Origin: Amphimedon queenslandica
Lineage: Eukaryota > Porifera > Demospongiae > Haplosclerida > Niphatidae
Length of the DNA: 64,000 bases
Direction: 5' to 3'
Assembly (NCBI RefSeq): GCF_000090795.2
Contig: NW_003546245.1
Span: 234,905 to 298,904, forward strand
The position numbers were made by a program, and so were the translations under genes. Every line of letters begins with the position of its first letter. Positions within the stretch are counted from its first letter, which is position 1. Of this stretch, positions 30,106 to 52,936 are shown piece after piece. The notes beneath the pieces are model-generated. The model searched no databases, had not been told where the DNA came from, and saw only the letters and a list, made by a program, of their open reading frames with translations.

Positions 30106-31128
30106 CTAAAGATAATGATATCCAATTGCATCAGGCATTGCACTGCAACTCTTCTTCTCCACAATAGTCACGGCGGCCATTATGATAATACCTAGCAACA
30201 CACCACAGACTTGTTTGACAGATGCAACTGAATCTTCCATTAGCTCTGGAAGAATGCTAACTAAAGCAATATACAGGAATCCTCCAGCAGAAAATGGTAG
30301 CATCCACAAAGTGCATTGTCCTACGTATTGAGCTGAGAATCCTACCACTACACCTACCAGTCCACCAGAGGCTGTCACTAATTGTGCTATTGCTGCATCC
30401 GGACACGAGAAACCTGATCTTAAGAGGATAGCAAAGTCTCCTATTTCGTGAGGTATTTCATGACAGAGTATAGCGAGGGTCGTTAATAAGCCAACAAGAG
30501 GGCTAACGAGGTAGCTAGCAGCAATGGCTAGCCCGTGGGTAAAGTTATCAGTAATGTTTGCAAGGAGGTTGAGGTAACCGCTAATGTGTCTCTTTTTGTT
30601 ATTATTATCATTACTTGGGGTAGTAGAGATAGTTTCAATGTGTTTCGCAAGCTTTTCCACTGTCATGAATGTCACTAGACCAAGTATAATCCACATGCCT
30701 CTCCTCTGAAGACTAGCTTTCACCTCTCTTTTATCTCCTTCATGTCCATCCTCCCACTCCACTTGTCCCCATGCTTCAGGTAATAGGTGTAACCAAACAT
30801 CTCCCAATAAGCTGCCAACAGCAAAGCTGAGGACCAACCTCAAAGAGACTGAGCCCCCATCTACAGCCCTGAGGTCGATACAGCGAGTAAAGAGAAGAGG
30901 TAGTATGCCACAAGAGCTCACGGCGGTAGCGCTACACAATCCCATAAGCCATACTCTAGCGGATACAACTACTGTAGTATCTCCATCACTTCTCACTTTT
31001 TGCGAGTGTATATGAGCCCCCGCTGAGCTCAGGGCCACGACTAGTAAGATGAAAAGCAGGAGAGTGAGCCTTCTCTTCTTTTTCGTCAGCTCCATTGTTG
31101 AAAGTGCGGCTCTGCCATCTGTTTTCAA
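30106..31128 (-). CDS. SLC39A13: ZIP-family zinc transporter, ZIP13-like
   Basis: Intronless, 340 aa. After a signal-like hydrophobic N-terminus (a second Met at residue 12 gives MELTKKKRRL) come about eight membrane segments. The metal-binding helices read NLLANITDNFTHGLAIAAS and HEIPHEIGDFAILLRSG; these belong to the LIV-1 subfamily and match ZIP13 (also ZIP7) best. A His-rich loop like that of ZIP7 is absent, and a GGFLYIALV...LPELMED block follows as in ZIP13. ZIP13 moves zinc (iron in flies) out of the Golgi/vesicular lumen. The start lies 113 bases from the TELO2 stop on the same strand. Loss of introns could mean a retrocopy origin, but the frame is whole. Confidence 0.88.
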   Translation of the reverse strand: MKTDGRAALSTMELTKKKRRLTLLLFILLVVALSSAGAHIHSQKVRSDGDTTVVVSARVWLMGLCSATAVSSCGILPLLFTRCIDLRAVDGGSVSLRLVLSFAVGSLLGDVWLHLLPEAWGQVEWEDGHEGDKREVKASLQRRGMWIILGLVTFMTVEKLAKHIETISTTPSNDNNNKKRHISGYLNLLANITDNFTHGLAIAASYLVSPLVGLLTTLAILCHEIPHEIGDFAILLRSGFSCPDAAIAQLVTASGGLVGVVVGFSAQYVGQCTLWMLPFSAGGFLYIALVSILPELMEDSVASVKQVCGVLLGIIIMAAVTIVEKKSCSAMPDAIGYHYL

Positions 31129-31241
31129 GCCTTTTAGGTGTGGCTGAGCTAGCCGGTTAAATCATAGATAATAGAGTTAAATTTATTAATGTTTTATTAA
31201 TAAGTTAAGTAACTATTAATATAAATAACTTTTAATAACTT

Positions 31242-31584
31242 TTATTGCTGTTGTTGCTGCAAAAGAAAAAAGATTCATAACAGATTAAACAGGATTGCTT
31301 GCTTGCTACCTGTTGAACTGCTTCACTAAACAGAGACAAGGAGATTCGTGCCAAATGTCTACAGTTCTCACTAGCATCATTGGCAACAACATCTGTAGGA
31401 AAACACTGATAATAATAATAATAATAATAATAATGATTATAAATAAATAGAATGTATATATGTGTATAGTATGAAAAAAAACGAAGCTACCAAAAAGAAT
31501 AAGTATTCACAGTCATAAGTGTTTTGACCATAAAGCTACCAAAAAGAATAAGTATTCACAGTCATAAGTGTTTTGACCATAAAG

Positions 31585-31637
<53 letters not shown>

Positions 31638-34600
31638 AGTTGCTAACCTTTGACCCACAACAGTATCTCATTAAGACCACCTTCCATTAGTGCTGGAACT
31701 GATGATGGAGGAACAGTTGCCAAAACACAAGATACACAATATAGGACACCTTGGCGGACAGAACTATTAAAAATAACGAAATGGAATAACAATAACAATT
31801 ATAATTATTTACCACAAAATACACCAAGGATTATAATTACACATGTACATGTAATTATATATATTTAAAATGATTCAACATACACGTCTGTGTGATACTT
31901 AAATGACCAGCAGAAGTCGAGGAGCGAGGCAGACATGAGAGGCACCAGGGGACAGTGTACGGCAAGATGAACAATTAAACCAAGAGCATACAACAACTGA
32001 CCCAACAGAGAACTGAAAGATAAAAAAGGAGAGATCACACTTGAATAAATAAGTAACTTTAAAAGTTCGTAAAAAGTTGGACCTTGATTGGAATCAGCTC
32101 AAACTTTCTGCACAACATAAGTACATGTATATGCATCAGGAAATATCATAAAAATGGAGAATTCTATGCTTTTCGTTTTTGGTGAAATTTGGCCAAAGTC
32201 CCTGTACTATAGTACAGGGTCTTTGGCCCGATTTTTGAGTAACTTTAAAAAATCATAAAAAATTTAAATTTGATCGGAATCAGCTCAAACTTTCTACGCA
32301 ACATAAGTACATGTATATGCATCAGAAAATATCATAAAAATTGAGAATTCTATGCTTTTCATTTTTGGTGAAATTTGGCCAAAGTCCCTGTACTATAGTA
32401 CAGGGACTTTGACCCGATTTTTGAGTAACTTTAAAAATTTATAAAAATCCAAATTTGATCGAAATCAGCTTAAACTTTCTACGCAACATAAGTACATGTA
32501 TATGCATCAGAAAATATCATAAAAATTGAGAATTCTCTACTTTTCATTTTTGGCGAAATTTGGTCAAAGTCCCTGTACTATAGTACAGGGACTTTGGCCC
32601 GATTTTTGAGTAACTTAAAAAAATCATAAAAAATCTAATTTTGATCGGAATCAACTCAAACTTTCTATGCAACATAAGTACATGTATATGCATCAGAAAA
32701 TATCATAAAAATTAAGAATTCTCTACTTTTCATTTTTGGCAAAATTTGGTCAAAGTCCCTGTACTATAGTATGGGGTCTTTGGCCCAATTTTTGAGTAAC
32801 TTTAAAAAATCATAAAAAATTCAAATTTGATCGGAATCAGCTCAAAATTTCTATGCAACATAAGTACATGTATATGCATCAGAAAATATCATAAAAATGG
32901 AGAATTCTATGCTTTTCATTTTTGGTGAAATTTGGCCAAAGTCCCTGTACTATAGTACAGGGTCTTTGGCCCGATTTTTGAGTAACTTTAAAAATTTATA
33001 AAAATCCAAATTTGATCGAAATCAGCTTAAACTTTCTACGCAACATAAGTACATGTATATGCATCAGAAAATATCATAAAAATTGAGAATTCTCTACTTT
33101 TCATTTTTGGCGAAATTTGGTCAAAGTCCCTGTACTATAGTACAGGGACTTTGGCCCAATTTTTGAGTAACTTCAAAAAATCATAAAAAATTCAAATTTG
33201 ATTGGAATCAGCTCAAACTTTCTACGCAACATAAGTACATGTATATGCATCAGAAAATATCATAAAAATTAAGAATTCTCTACTTTTCATTTTTGGCAAA
33301 ATTTGGTCAAAGTCCCTGTACTATAGTACAGGGACTTTGGCCCGATTTTTGAGTAACTTAAAAAAATCATAAAAAATCTAATTTTGATCGGAATCAACTC
33401 AAACTTTCTATGCAACATAAGTACATGTATATGCATCAGAAAATATCATAAAAATGGAGAATTCTATGCTTTTCATTTTTGGTAAAATTTGGTCAAAGTC
33501 CCTGTACTATAGTATGGGGTCTTTGGCCCAATTTTTGAGTAACTTTAAAAAATCATAAAAAATTCAAATTTGATCGGAATCAGCTCAAAATTTCTATGCA
33601 ACATAAGTACATGTATATGCATCAGAAAATATCATAAAAATGGAGAATTCTATGCTTTTCATTTTTGGTGAAATTTGGCCAAAGTCCCTGTACTATAGTA
33701 CAGGGTCTTTGGCCCGATTTTTGAGTAACTTTAAAAAATCATAAAAAATTCAAATTTGATCGGAATCAGCTCAAACTTTCTACGCAACATAAATACATGT
33801 ATATACATCAGAAAATAACAAAGATAATTCCGTGGGTATATATTATATTATATCAAGTCAAGAGCATCAATTGTGGTACCTGTCTCTTCCTTGAAGATCA
33901 AGTGTTGGTATCTTATTAACGTCAAAATGAGATATCAAAGGGAAAAAGAACTGACCACACACATCATTAAACTGATTAGGAACAGCTTCAAGCTTTTTAG
34001 AACCCTGAGGAAGAGAAAAATGAAAAATAAAAGAGAGAGAGAGAGGGGGGGGGGCAAAGGAAAAGAGACGAAATACAAAAAATATAAAAATTAAAACAGG
34101 TATGAACTACCTTTGATATTAATCTAGTTTTGGCTTGTACCCTTTCCTCTACAATCTGTTGCCATGGTTTCTTCCCTGGAGCAAGAGACGGCTCTTTTAG
34201 ACTAAATTCCTCGACCTTCTTTGTCTGTGGATTTGAAAGCTTCCCAGCTCCAGCTGTTAATACCTGCACATAAAAAGAAATAAAAAAACCCAACAATAAC
34301 AATCATTATACACAATGCATTCATCAACGTGACATTTCTAAGCAATCACCAATCAGTAAAAGAAGGCGTATAAGTTCACTATAATACAGCTGCTAACTGA
34401 TACCATATTACTATAAACTTTATAAAGCATACTATTATACACACATAATGTACTGGATATGGGAATTTGCTGAATTTATAATTACAATAAGCAGAGGGAT
34501 ACCTTGTTTTTATATGCTCACTCACCTCCAGTATAGTCATCCTCTGACTAAGATTGTAATGCTGGGAATAAAACTGTTCACATAAGTATGGAGCCACCTA

Positions 34601-34737
34601 GCAATATAAGCATAACAAACAATGGCAGTGTCATATACCAGACCTACACACATACAAACAACTCACACACATACCCACACATACACAAAAGAATGACTCA
34701 TAGATACTAGTACAAGTATATGTAGATTCACTCTATA

Positions 34738-34834
<97 letters not shown>

Positions 34835-37415
34835 GATTGATTGATTGATTTGACTCTAAATACTATACAAAAATGACACATTAAGCCACAGGCAAAATAA
34901 TAAAGAGAAAAAAAAAGAGAGAGAGAGTACATAGGGATAGTAACTCAAGCAAGAGTATGAGTGACATGTATTATCAGTAAATGTACACAACATCGCATGT
35001 CCAGACACTAGTGTATACCTGTAGAGGACATGTAGCTACACACTCAACAAGAGAATCATGTCTTAGCTGAGTAAACTCTTGCTCTAAGGAGTAATTGTCC
35101 TCTAAGTGTAGCAGAATCTTGGCTAGCTCTAGACATAACTCCGGCAGGTCAGCTGGTCTGGATTGGATAAGATTCTTTAAACCTCTCAGAGCAGAAACGT
35201 GTTTTGAAAACTCGTTTTTAGCAAGGAGACCTACATGTATATATATATATATAGAGAGAGAGAGAGAAGGGTAATCCATTGATGTTAGTGTTAATATGAT
35301 TACAGTTGTCTGTAGGAATTTGATACTGGAGCAGCTGTAAATGAATTTTAAATGATAATTAAAATGTATGACAAATGAATTTTAATATAAGTGTGTCATG
35401 GTGAAAGTACACAAGACTAATTATTACATAATTATAATAATTAATAAAAATATAAAATCAGACTTAGATACACATACACACTTTAATAAAACCATTTTAA
35501 TACATGTACATGTACGTGTACTACTGGCAATCCAAGAATTGTGCAAAAGTTAATTCAATTCTAGCTACAGCAATTTAAAATGATTATTTTTTATGAATAA
35601 AAATAACAGTTATTAAAAATTTGTCATCCATTAATTACTCTCCCGTAATCCTATCTCATTTCAATTCTTCTAGTACATACTAATCCTAAATCATGCTGTA
35701 CTAAATCTCTCTCAAGCAACTAATGGAAGAAAGTCACTACTTTTTCCTGAATTCCCACAACCGTCAGTGACATATTATTTAAAATTGAGAATAACATGGC
35801 AGGACGCATTAACGCATTTACCCAACAGAACTAAAACAAGACCATCAAGTTCAAAGAGAGTGACAAACAACATAATAAAACTGTTTGATAACAAAACGAT
35901 TATCATCAAATAAACAGAGGCTTGCCTTGTATTGCAGTCCGTAGATGAAGAGGAGGCGGTTTAATGTCACTGTCCCTGTCATTACTCATATCATAAGGTT
36001 GAAGATCATCGTCGTCGCTATGGGAACAATAAATACATGTACATGTAAATGGAGCCGGTTTTTAAAAACAGAGATTGCTTGAATATTAGAGGAACAAAGT
36101 TAAAAAGTAGAATGGGCAATCAATAAAACTTTAAATTCATAACTTTAAACCTTCAGTTTTTGTACATGTACACATCATTGCTATACATTGTACATGTACC
36201 TATCATTGTCATTGGTAACAGTGCTTTGTACCAATCCTTCTCCATATCTCTCTTTAAGAGGCGAAGGTTTTTCATCTTCTTTTACTGCTGGAGGAGCCAA
36301 TGGGGCAAGACCTTTCTCCTAATTATTAGACAGCACAATGAATATGAGAGACTAATATTATACTCAGTGCTGTGTGTTTGTTGATTCACTTGATCAGTGA
36401 TGGGTCTCATGAGTGACTTCAACCATAAGATTGAGTCACTTTCAGGATATGAGAACTGAAGAGGTTTAAAAGAAGAGGAGGTAGGAGAAGAGGGAGGAGA
36501 GGAAGGAGGAGAAGAGGGAGGATCAGGAGAAGGATGCAATAGGTTCATAATAAACTCCCCAGCTGCCATTCCAACATATTTGAACTCATCAATCGGAGAC
36601 TGGAGATGAGCTTGTATCCCTTGCATGACTAGACTAGTTAATTCTATTAAGATATAACATAACATAAACAAAACACAGAAAATGTACAACCAGCCAATGA
36701 TGAAGTAATAACTATCATAATTACTATTTTAATCAATACACATATGTATACTCAGACACATTTCCTCCATCCCTCCCTCCCTAACAGTCTGACTGCCTGT
36801 CTGCCACTACAAGTTAACCTGATAGTTGGGGCTGAAAGAGAGAGAGATCGATAAGGTTCATCCCCAGGACAACATGTCCAGTTATTTGAAGGTGAAGTCC
36901 AGCTGTCATGTGCCTCAAAGCACTCTTGTCTGACCACAGTCTCAGTGATAGTAATATCGACTCCATTAGTAGAGGATGTAGCTTCTTGTTGCTTCCCAGG
37001 TACCCTAGAAGAACCCTCGGGTCTGAGAGAGGCCTGATGATAACATATTTATTAGTTAGGAGGTAGCTGGCCTGGGACGAGTGGAGAGGAAGGGGACCGA
37101 GAATACGCCACAACGGAGAACCCAATCGTAACGACCTATGTATCCATGTACATGTATGCATGTAGACACCCAACAAGTTAAACTTGTAATATAATATGTA
37201 CTATTGAATTATAATATTACGCTTCGAACTATGGCAGAACACAAAGTGAAAGTACTTGTTATTTTAAAAGTACATATACTGGACAGGTGCACGTGTGTGT
37301 ACATGTACATACCAAGTGAGAGACATATGCAGACAGACAGACAGACAGACATAAATACATCATGTTACTGATCATACAAACACACTTGTAGTGTGATCCA
37401 CATCATCTCATACCA

Positions 37416-37455
<40 letters not shown>

Positions 37456-40400
37456 ATTCAGACAGGATGTATACTAGTGACTACACTTTGTGACTACCTC
37501 AAGGAATGTGGTAATAAAGTACATTATAACAGGGAAACTTTCATGCATAATGAACAAATACAAATAAAGTTATCCTAAATTATATTAGTATGATCAATAT
37601 TGTAGGGTTTGCAGGTGGTTTCTAAGAAATCCGATTGATAGATATAGTCAAAAGCTAATAGTAATTATCAGGAGTAATTATATTATTTGAGGAAAGACTG
37701 ATACATCCCTAGTACCCAATATGCAGCTGCTTTCATGTTGGGCCAGGAAAAGAGAGAGAGAGAGAAAGGAAGAGAGGTCAGAGATTAAGAGCAAATCCCC
37801 AAAAATGATGTCAGCATTATTATAATCGTAATTAATGTACAAGACATACCTGTCAGGTTTTCCCACAGAGCATGCTAAGTGAAAGCTAAACAGCATGAGC
37901 TTCATAAGCTAGCAAGTACATGTGCATGTACATGGTATTTGGAGTAACTTTAAAAATTCGTGAAAAATCCAAACTTGATCGGAATGAGCTCAAACTTTCT
38001 ACGCAACATAAGTACATGTATATGCATCAGAAAAAATTATTAAAATGAAGAATTCTCTCCTTGTCATTTTTGGCAAAATTTGGCTCGAGACCCTGTACTA
38101 TAGTACAGGGACTTTGACCCGATTTTGGAGTAACTTTAAAAATTCATTAAAAAATCTAATTTTGACTAGAATCATCTCAAACTTGAAACACAACCTAAGT
38201 ACATGTATATGCATCAGAAAAAATTATTAAAATGAAGAATTCTCTCCTTGTCATTTTTTGCAAAATTTGGCTCGAGTCCCTGTACTATAGTACAGGGACT
38301 TTGGCCCGATTTTGGAGTAACTTTAAAAAATTCAAATTTGATCGGAACCAACTCAAACTTTCTGTGCAACATAAGAACATGTATATGTATCAGATAAAAT
38401 TATAAAAATGGAGAATTCTCTCCTAGTCATTTTTGCCAAAATCATGATACATGTTCCAATGTGCTCATACATGAACTGTATAATAACTTCCTGTTCGCTA
38501 GAAATAAAAGAATTAAAATACTAACAGATCATTAACACAGACACTACCTGATCCCTCTCACCCAACCTCTCACTAATGTATCATTAACTACAGCAACTAC
38601 AACATACCATTGCCATAGAATTCCAGTCTATGAGTAATTAATATGTCTCCATGGAAACATTTAATAACATTTAAGGAACACCTGACATTAGCAGACCAGT
38701 TGTCTCCCTCCCTCCTCCTCCTCCATGCACTACACCTCATATTACAGCAATTATAATGACAGAGACACTATCATTATTTCATTCTTAAAAGGACGTTGTT
38801 ATTTCATGCTAGTATCATGTACAATACTATAAGTATATACTCTGCATGGGGTATAGAAGCTTATAATGAGAATACATGTAACTCAAAAGTGATACTAGAA
38901 AAATTCCAGATTTAACCTAATATATATACATACATGCAGAATTAATTAACATCGGGGACACAAGATATGTAGATTACATATGATGTGAAGGATGAAGAAA
39001 GAGGTTTGTATGTGAGGTTTTTACACAAACAAATAAACATACGGTCTAACGTGGTGCATGAGACCATCTAGTGTGGCCTCCATTTGATGCTCTGGTATGG
39101 ACATGAAGAGACTATGACACATGCTAGACCAATGAGTGTCATCTTTGGTCACTTCCTCAAGTTTAGGACAAAGACAACCATAAAATGAATCTGTAGAAAG
39201 AAAGAGTATTGTGTTTACTGTGCAATGGACATAAGTAAATGTACATCTAAAATCAAGATTAAGAGAGTAGTAGTAAGAGAGAGGGAGAAAGAGATAGGGA
39301 GGGGAGGGAGAAAAAAGAGAGAGAGAAAGGGAAGGAAGGAGAACAAGGTGAGAAAGGAGAGAGGGGGGGAGGGAGCAGAGAGAGGGAGTGAGAAAGAAGG
39401 GCATCAAGGGAGAGAACACAATTGATAAAACACCAAAACAGGATACGGACTTTTAAAAGCAACAATGATAGCATACACAAGATGTTTGCTTACCTCTATG
39501 ACCTAACATGGATACCTTCCCTACCAACGAGGCAAGGAATGTTAATTTACTTTTCTCTGCATCTCCTATAGACAGAGCATAAAGTTTAATAAACAAACAG
39601 AATCACTTCAAATAATTTTGGCTCCAGACGGACAGTGCCCTGTCCATGCAGACACCTGCCAGGCAGACTTTATGACTACATCATGAACATGTATATATGC
39701 TGGAGGAATGCATCAAGTTCATGAACCTATTCAGAGGTTTGTAAGGTCACTCCATTGTGAGTTACTAACATGCCTACTAAATTTCTCATTAGGTGGTTTC
39801 ATGCATCAAGATACATGTACTGTACATTTTGATCTAAAAGCTTTCCAACTGTAATATCATGTACAATATACTGGCTATTGTCATGAGGTTAAAATTAAAA
39901 ATCAATGAATAAAAATATGTGTTTTTCTGTATATAAGTTTCCCGAAATGCAAAATCTGTGAAATTTACGACCCCAAGAACATAAAGCATATCTAGTAGCA
40001 AGCATTTACAATACCTACCACTGAGTGACGTTGAATGAATGTACTCCAATGATTTAAACATACAGCTGGCCAGTCTCCGGTAATAATTAATAGGAAGGAA
40101 TTCATCCGAGACCTGTCTTCCTCTTTTAGAGGAGAAGAGGTCAGGAAAGCGACTGAGCCCATTTATTAACAGTTTCTGTGTGTTTGGTGAGCTAGTGACT
40201 GATTTGTCTCTCAGGATGACTTCGATCGAACCATTTTTCATCATTTGAAGAACAACACTTTCAAGCCATTGGGATCCTTGAATACTATAAAAACACGTAA
40301 AAAATGATAATTAATAATACCACAAGCATCACTTAATGACATATAAATATTATAATATCATTGATGTATACTTAATACAGGGTTTTTTCGGCTGTTTGGT

Positions 40401-41058
40401 TTGCGGGGAGAAGCATTTTAAAAATAAACATGGTCTCATTTATTTTCACTAATTAATGAACATTCCTGAACATTTATGCGCCACTAGGTCTGTACGTTAA
40501 TGATTGACATACTGAAGAGTTTTCTTTTTGAAAATTGGCAATCATCAAAATAAAACCCTGGAATACAACAATATTACTTTCATTTTTGTCACAATTTTTA
40601 AAAATTCCCACAGCTGCATCTATAATCCCACCCACGCATAAAATTAACCCAAAATCTAACAAATTAATTTTTATTACTGAATATGCAATAAACAGAATTA
40701 ATTAAAAAATTATTTAAAAAAATCAAAATTAAAATCATAAAAAATGAAATTTTAATGTGCCATAATGGTAATACCTCGTTCATTACCTGGCTTTAATTAT
40801 GCTACTGCTGATAATTTCAAGTGCTTTAACTGGCCCAGCAAACATCAGGAGGCTGGTATGTTCAGTATGATATGCAACCCATTCGTTACAAGAAGATATC
40901 AATATCTGGCATAACTGAGCATGAAGTAATGCCTTTTGGCCACTCTCAACCTCCTCGAGGCACTTCAGTCCTCGTGAAATGATTTGTGAGAAATCCTCAA
41001 ATGAAGAGCAATTAAAAGTTAGACTTTTCTTAAAATCATTAACAGCAGAAAGCTCCAT
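31242..41058 (-). CDS. TELO2: TELO2 (Tel2), TTT-complex subunit
   Basis: Sixteen exons: 41058-40787, 40284-40019, 39565-39494, 39190-39043, 37135-36819, 36643-36390, 36318-36200, 36017-35926, 35230-35019, 34597-34526, 34263-34111, 34004-33880, 32012-31884, 31763-31648, 31392-31310, 31256-31242; 814 aa (human 837). Alpha-helical repeats throughout. Matches in order include VGMAAGEFIM (human LGMIVAEVVS), DDDLQPYDMSNDRD, LELAKILLHLED, EQFYSQHYNLSQRMTILE, IVEERVQAKTRLISK and QFFFPLI. TELO2 with TTI1 and TTI2 delivers PIKK kinases (mTOR, ATM, ATR, DNA-PK, SMG1) to HSP90/R2TP. The intron after exon 8 is GC-AG (AAG|GCAAGC). The last exon is only 15 bases (four Gln, stop). A start at 41106 would add 16 residues. 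Two introns carry repeat-family B. Confidence 0.92.
31485..31582. repeat. 49-bp perfect tandem duplication
   Basis: Two adjacent identical copies beginning agctaccaaaaagaataagt, in a TELO2 intron, followed at once by a GA microsatellite (31587-31634). Identity suggests a very recent duplication or an assembly artefact. Confidence 0.85.
32050..33825 (+). repeat. Satellite array, subfamily B (about 9.5 units of 185-186 bp)
   Basis: Fills a TELO2 intron. The core cctgtactatagtac recurs at 32201, 32387, 32572, 32758, 32943, 33129, 33315, 33501 and 33687. Several copies hold the perfect 24-base palindrome whose half is gtccctgtacta. Variants (for example tatggggtctttggcccaat at the 4th and 8th units) repeat every four units, about 743 bp, so a four-unit block was duplicated. 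It lies antisense to TELO2. Confidence 0.95.
34739..34835. repeat. ATT microsatellite in TELO2 intron
   Basis: About 31 units followed by three GATT units. Confidence 0.92.
37418..37453. repeat. TG microsatellite in TELO2 intron
   Basis: Eighteen TG units; a short CAGA run (37331-37349) lies upstream. Confidence 0.9.
37893..38450 (+). repeat. Family-B repeats with leader, TELO2 intron
   Basis: About 2.7 units after a 45-base leader starting catgagcttcataagct. Two palindromic cores (at 38092 and 38279). This 1.9 kb intron (37136-39042) also holds the TG run; nothing else is recognised. Confidence 0.88.
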
Positions 41059-41428
41059 TATTATCAACTTCAAGATCACACCTAATACCACGCCCATGGG
41101 GCTCATGCATAACAGACTTCAGAGCACAAATTTGAACCAAAAATCTTGAAGATCACAAAAGAAAATACACTGCACACTATTACTACAAAGAAGATACGTA
41201 GCATTTAGATCTAGTGCAGCATTTTTGCAACAGTGCAACATTACTTTTCTGATTTTATAATTATTTCTTGGATTTTGTGTTTATGACCCGCCCACTACAT
41301 GCCCCACCCCAGACAGTGTTCCCGGCTGCGGGCGCGTCAAGTAGACTGCAACTTTGTCGCCAGTAGTTTGTCGTTCCCCATTCTATATTGTCTCTTAAAA
41401 GGGATGCCAAATAGTCTGGGGGTTCGTC
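41059..41428. other. Shared promoter region, TELO2 and SMURF
   Basis: 370 bases between two divergent start codons. The TELO2 side is AT-rich. The SMURF side (41285-41340) is GC-richer, with CCCGCCC-like and GGCTGCGGGCGCG patches that suggest a GC-rich core promoter. No further gene is visible. Confidence 0.6.
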
Positions 41429-51293
<9,865 letters not shown>

Positions 51294-51812
51294 GCTCATC
51301 CTCCAGTTCTCACAATCTGTAATCATATAAACTTTCAAATAACCTCCCCCTCTCTCTCTCAGCACATCTCTCATTTGATCAGTCAGTGTTGCTGCTTCTA
51401 TTCTTTTTTGAACAACTTAATAGTCATCTCTTTTTTGTTTGCGCTACTCTTCTTTTTGTATATCTTCATTCTCTTTTGTCATCCGTTAACAAACATTCTG
51501 TATTATGTTTGCGCGAGCATACATTATACCCCCTTTGTTTGTATTAGTTATTGTTTGTTGTTGTTCTCTGTAACTATATACATATATATAGCTATAAATA
51601 ATGCAAAACAATCTTTATATATTACTTTATTATTATTGTTGTTGTTGTTATTTACTTCTCTTTTATTCCATGAATTATTATTATTATTATTATTATTAAA
51701 TTGATTATAAAAGATAGATAAATAGATGGATAGAGAAGAGAAAAAGGTGTGTCGATAAGCTAACATCGAAATATAATTGAGACTATGTCATGTGAAACAT
51801 AATAAGCTGACA
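51294..51812. other. Intergenic, 3' ends of SMURF and NHR-SOCS gene
   Basis: About 520 bases between convergent genes. The sequence is T-rich with short ATT/GTT runs (51628-51698). Several small open frames here are low complexity (poly-Ile, poly-Leu) and not supported. It presumably holds both 3' UTRs. Confidence 0.7.
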
Positions 51813-52163
51813 TCATGTACTAAAATCTTTCCCTGGATAATTATAGTCTTGAAGGATGAGTCTGAAATGACTGGGTAATGGTAACGTATCAATTTGTTCT
51901 TTTCTTTCTAAACATGATGCTATCTTATCGAGACATAGTTCCTGTAACGTTGGGTCTACTCTCATTACTAATGGAAGAGAGGGAGAAAACATGAAGGTAT
52001 CGTCGAGACTCGAGATATAATGTATATACATGTACATATACAGTATACACATGACAATTTGCCATAGACAGAAGAAGGCGACAAGAACTAAATGTCAAAA
52101 AATGTCGCAGCTAATAGTGCTAAATGACAGGTGCTAGACTAATATGGAATAAAATACTTCTTC

Positions 52164-52199
<36 letters not shown>

Positions 52200-52834
52200 C
52201 TCACTTGCTCTTGTTATTCGTGTTGCTTTACAGTTAGCATAATGATCAACGACTATGTACACATCATGTCCCGTTTTGTAGATATTATGAGTCGCAGTAC
52301 CCTGGGGTTTTCCATTTACCAGAAAAGAGAGGACTCCCTTCTCCGTTATTACGATACCCAGTTTATCTCCCTCTTTCAAGTCGTCTAGTGTTATCTCGCC
52401 GTAAGCGACCTCTGTCATAGATGTGACATGATCATGGAGTTTACTCGCACACCACACACAGTGTTCTGGGGATTCAGGGGTATAGCGAGGGATCTTTAAA
52501 GGATTGAGTTCTTTGTCTGATTTGTGTCTCATCACGCCTAGTTTTAAGTTCCCTGACCAAGAGGTCCCGTATGATATCACCTCTACCTCGAACTCAGCCC
52601 GGCCTTTGACTGGTCTCTCGGAATACACCACACCTTTGGCATATATCACTTCTGGATCTACTTTCTTGGCCTCTTTCCCATCGTCTGTCACGCGCATTTG
52701 ATCAGAACGATAGTGCCTGGATACATGTTAAACAAAATTTATAATTATTGGGCTCCTTACTTATGATATCCGAAGCAGACCACTTCAGGGAGCTTGAAAC
52801 CACTTTTTGTACTCACCTCCACTTCGGAAGACAT
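51813..52834 (-). CDS. Neuralized-domain (NHR) protein with SOCS box
   Basis: Three exons: 52834-52761, 52716-52205, 51967-51813; 246 aa. Residues about 15-190 form one neuralized homology repeat (GYHKHYRSDQMRVTDDGK, VVYSERPVKGRAEFEVEV, WSGNLKLGVM, VVDHYANCKATRI). The C-terminus is a SOCS box: BC-box TLQELCLDKI, then a cullin-5 motif in IDTLPLPSHF. This NHR-SOCS layout is that of NEURL2 (Ozz), a substrate receptor of an elongin BC-cullin-5-Rbx ligase. The NHR is divergent from NEURL2, so orthology is likely but not certain. It starts 102 bases from the divergent IFT56 gene. Confidence 0.85.
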
Positions 52835-52897
52835 TTTTAATTTTTTATGTGGCTAGCCACACCTAGCTACCACGCCCACTGAATTGGTTAACTTACA

Positions 52898-52905
52898 GGG
52901 GCGGG
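52898..52905. promoter_or_regulatory. GC-box in the NHR-SOCS/IFT56 promoter
   Basis: GGGGCGGG stands inside the 102-base divergent interval. It fits the Sp/KLF consensus. A perfect RFX half-site AGCAAC occurs on the minus strand a few bases further on, but the other half is poor. Role inferred. Confidence 0.35.
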
Positions 52906-52936
52906 ACTTCTCGTTGCTTAGTGATCCCACAACAAG

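Noticed and set aside
32050-33825. Regular repeats as a CRISPR array
   Set aside because: Units are contiguous 185-bp tandem copies without unique spacers, in an animal gene intron.
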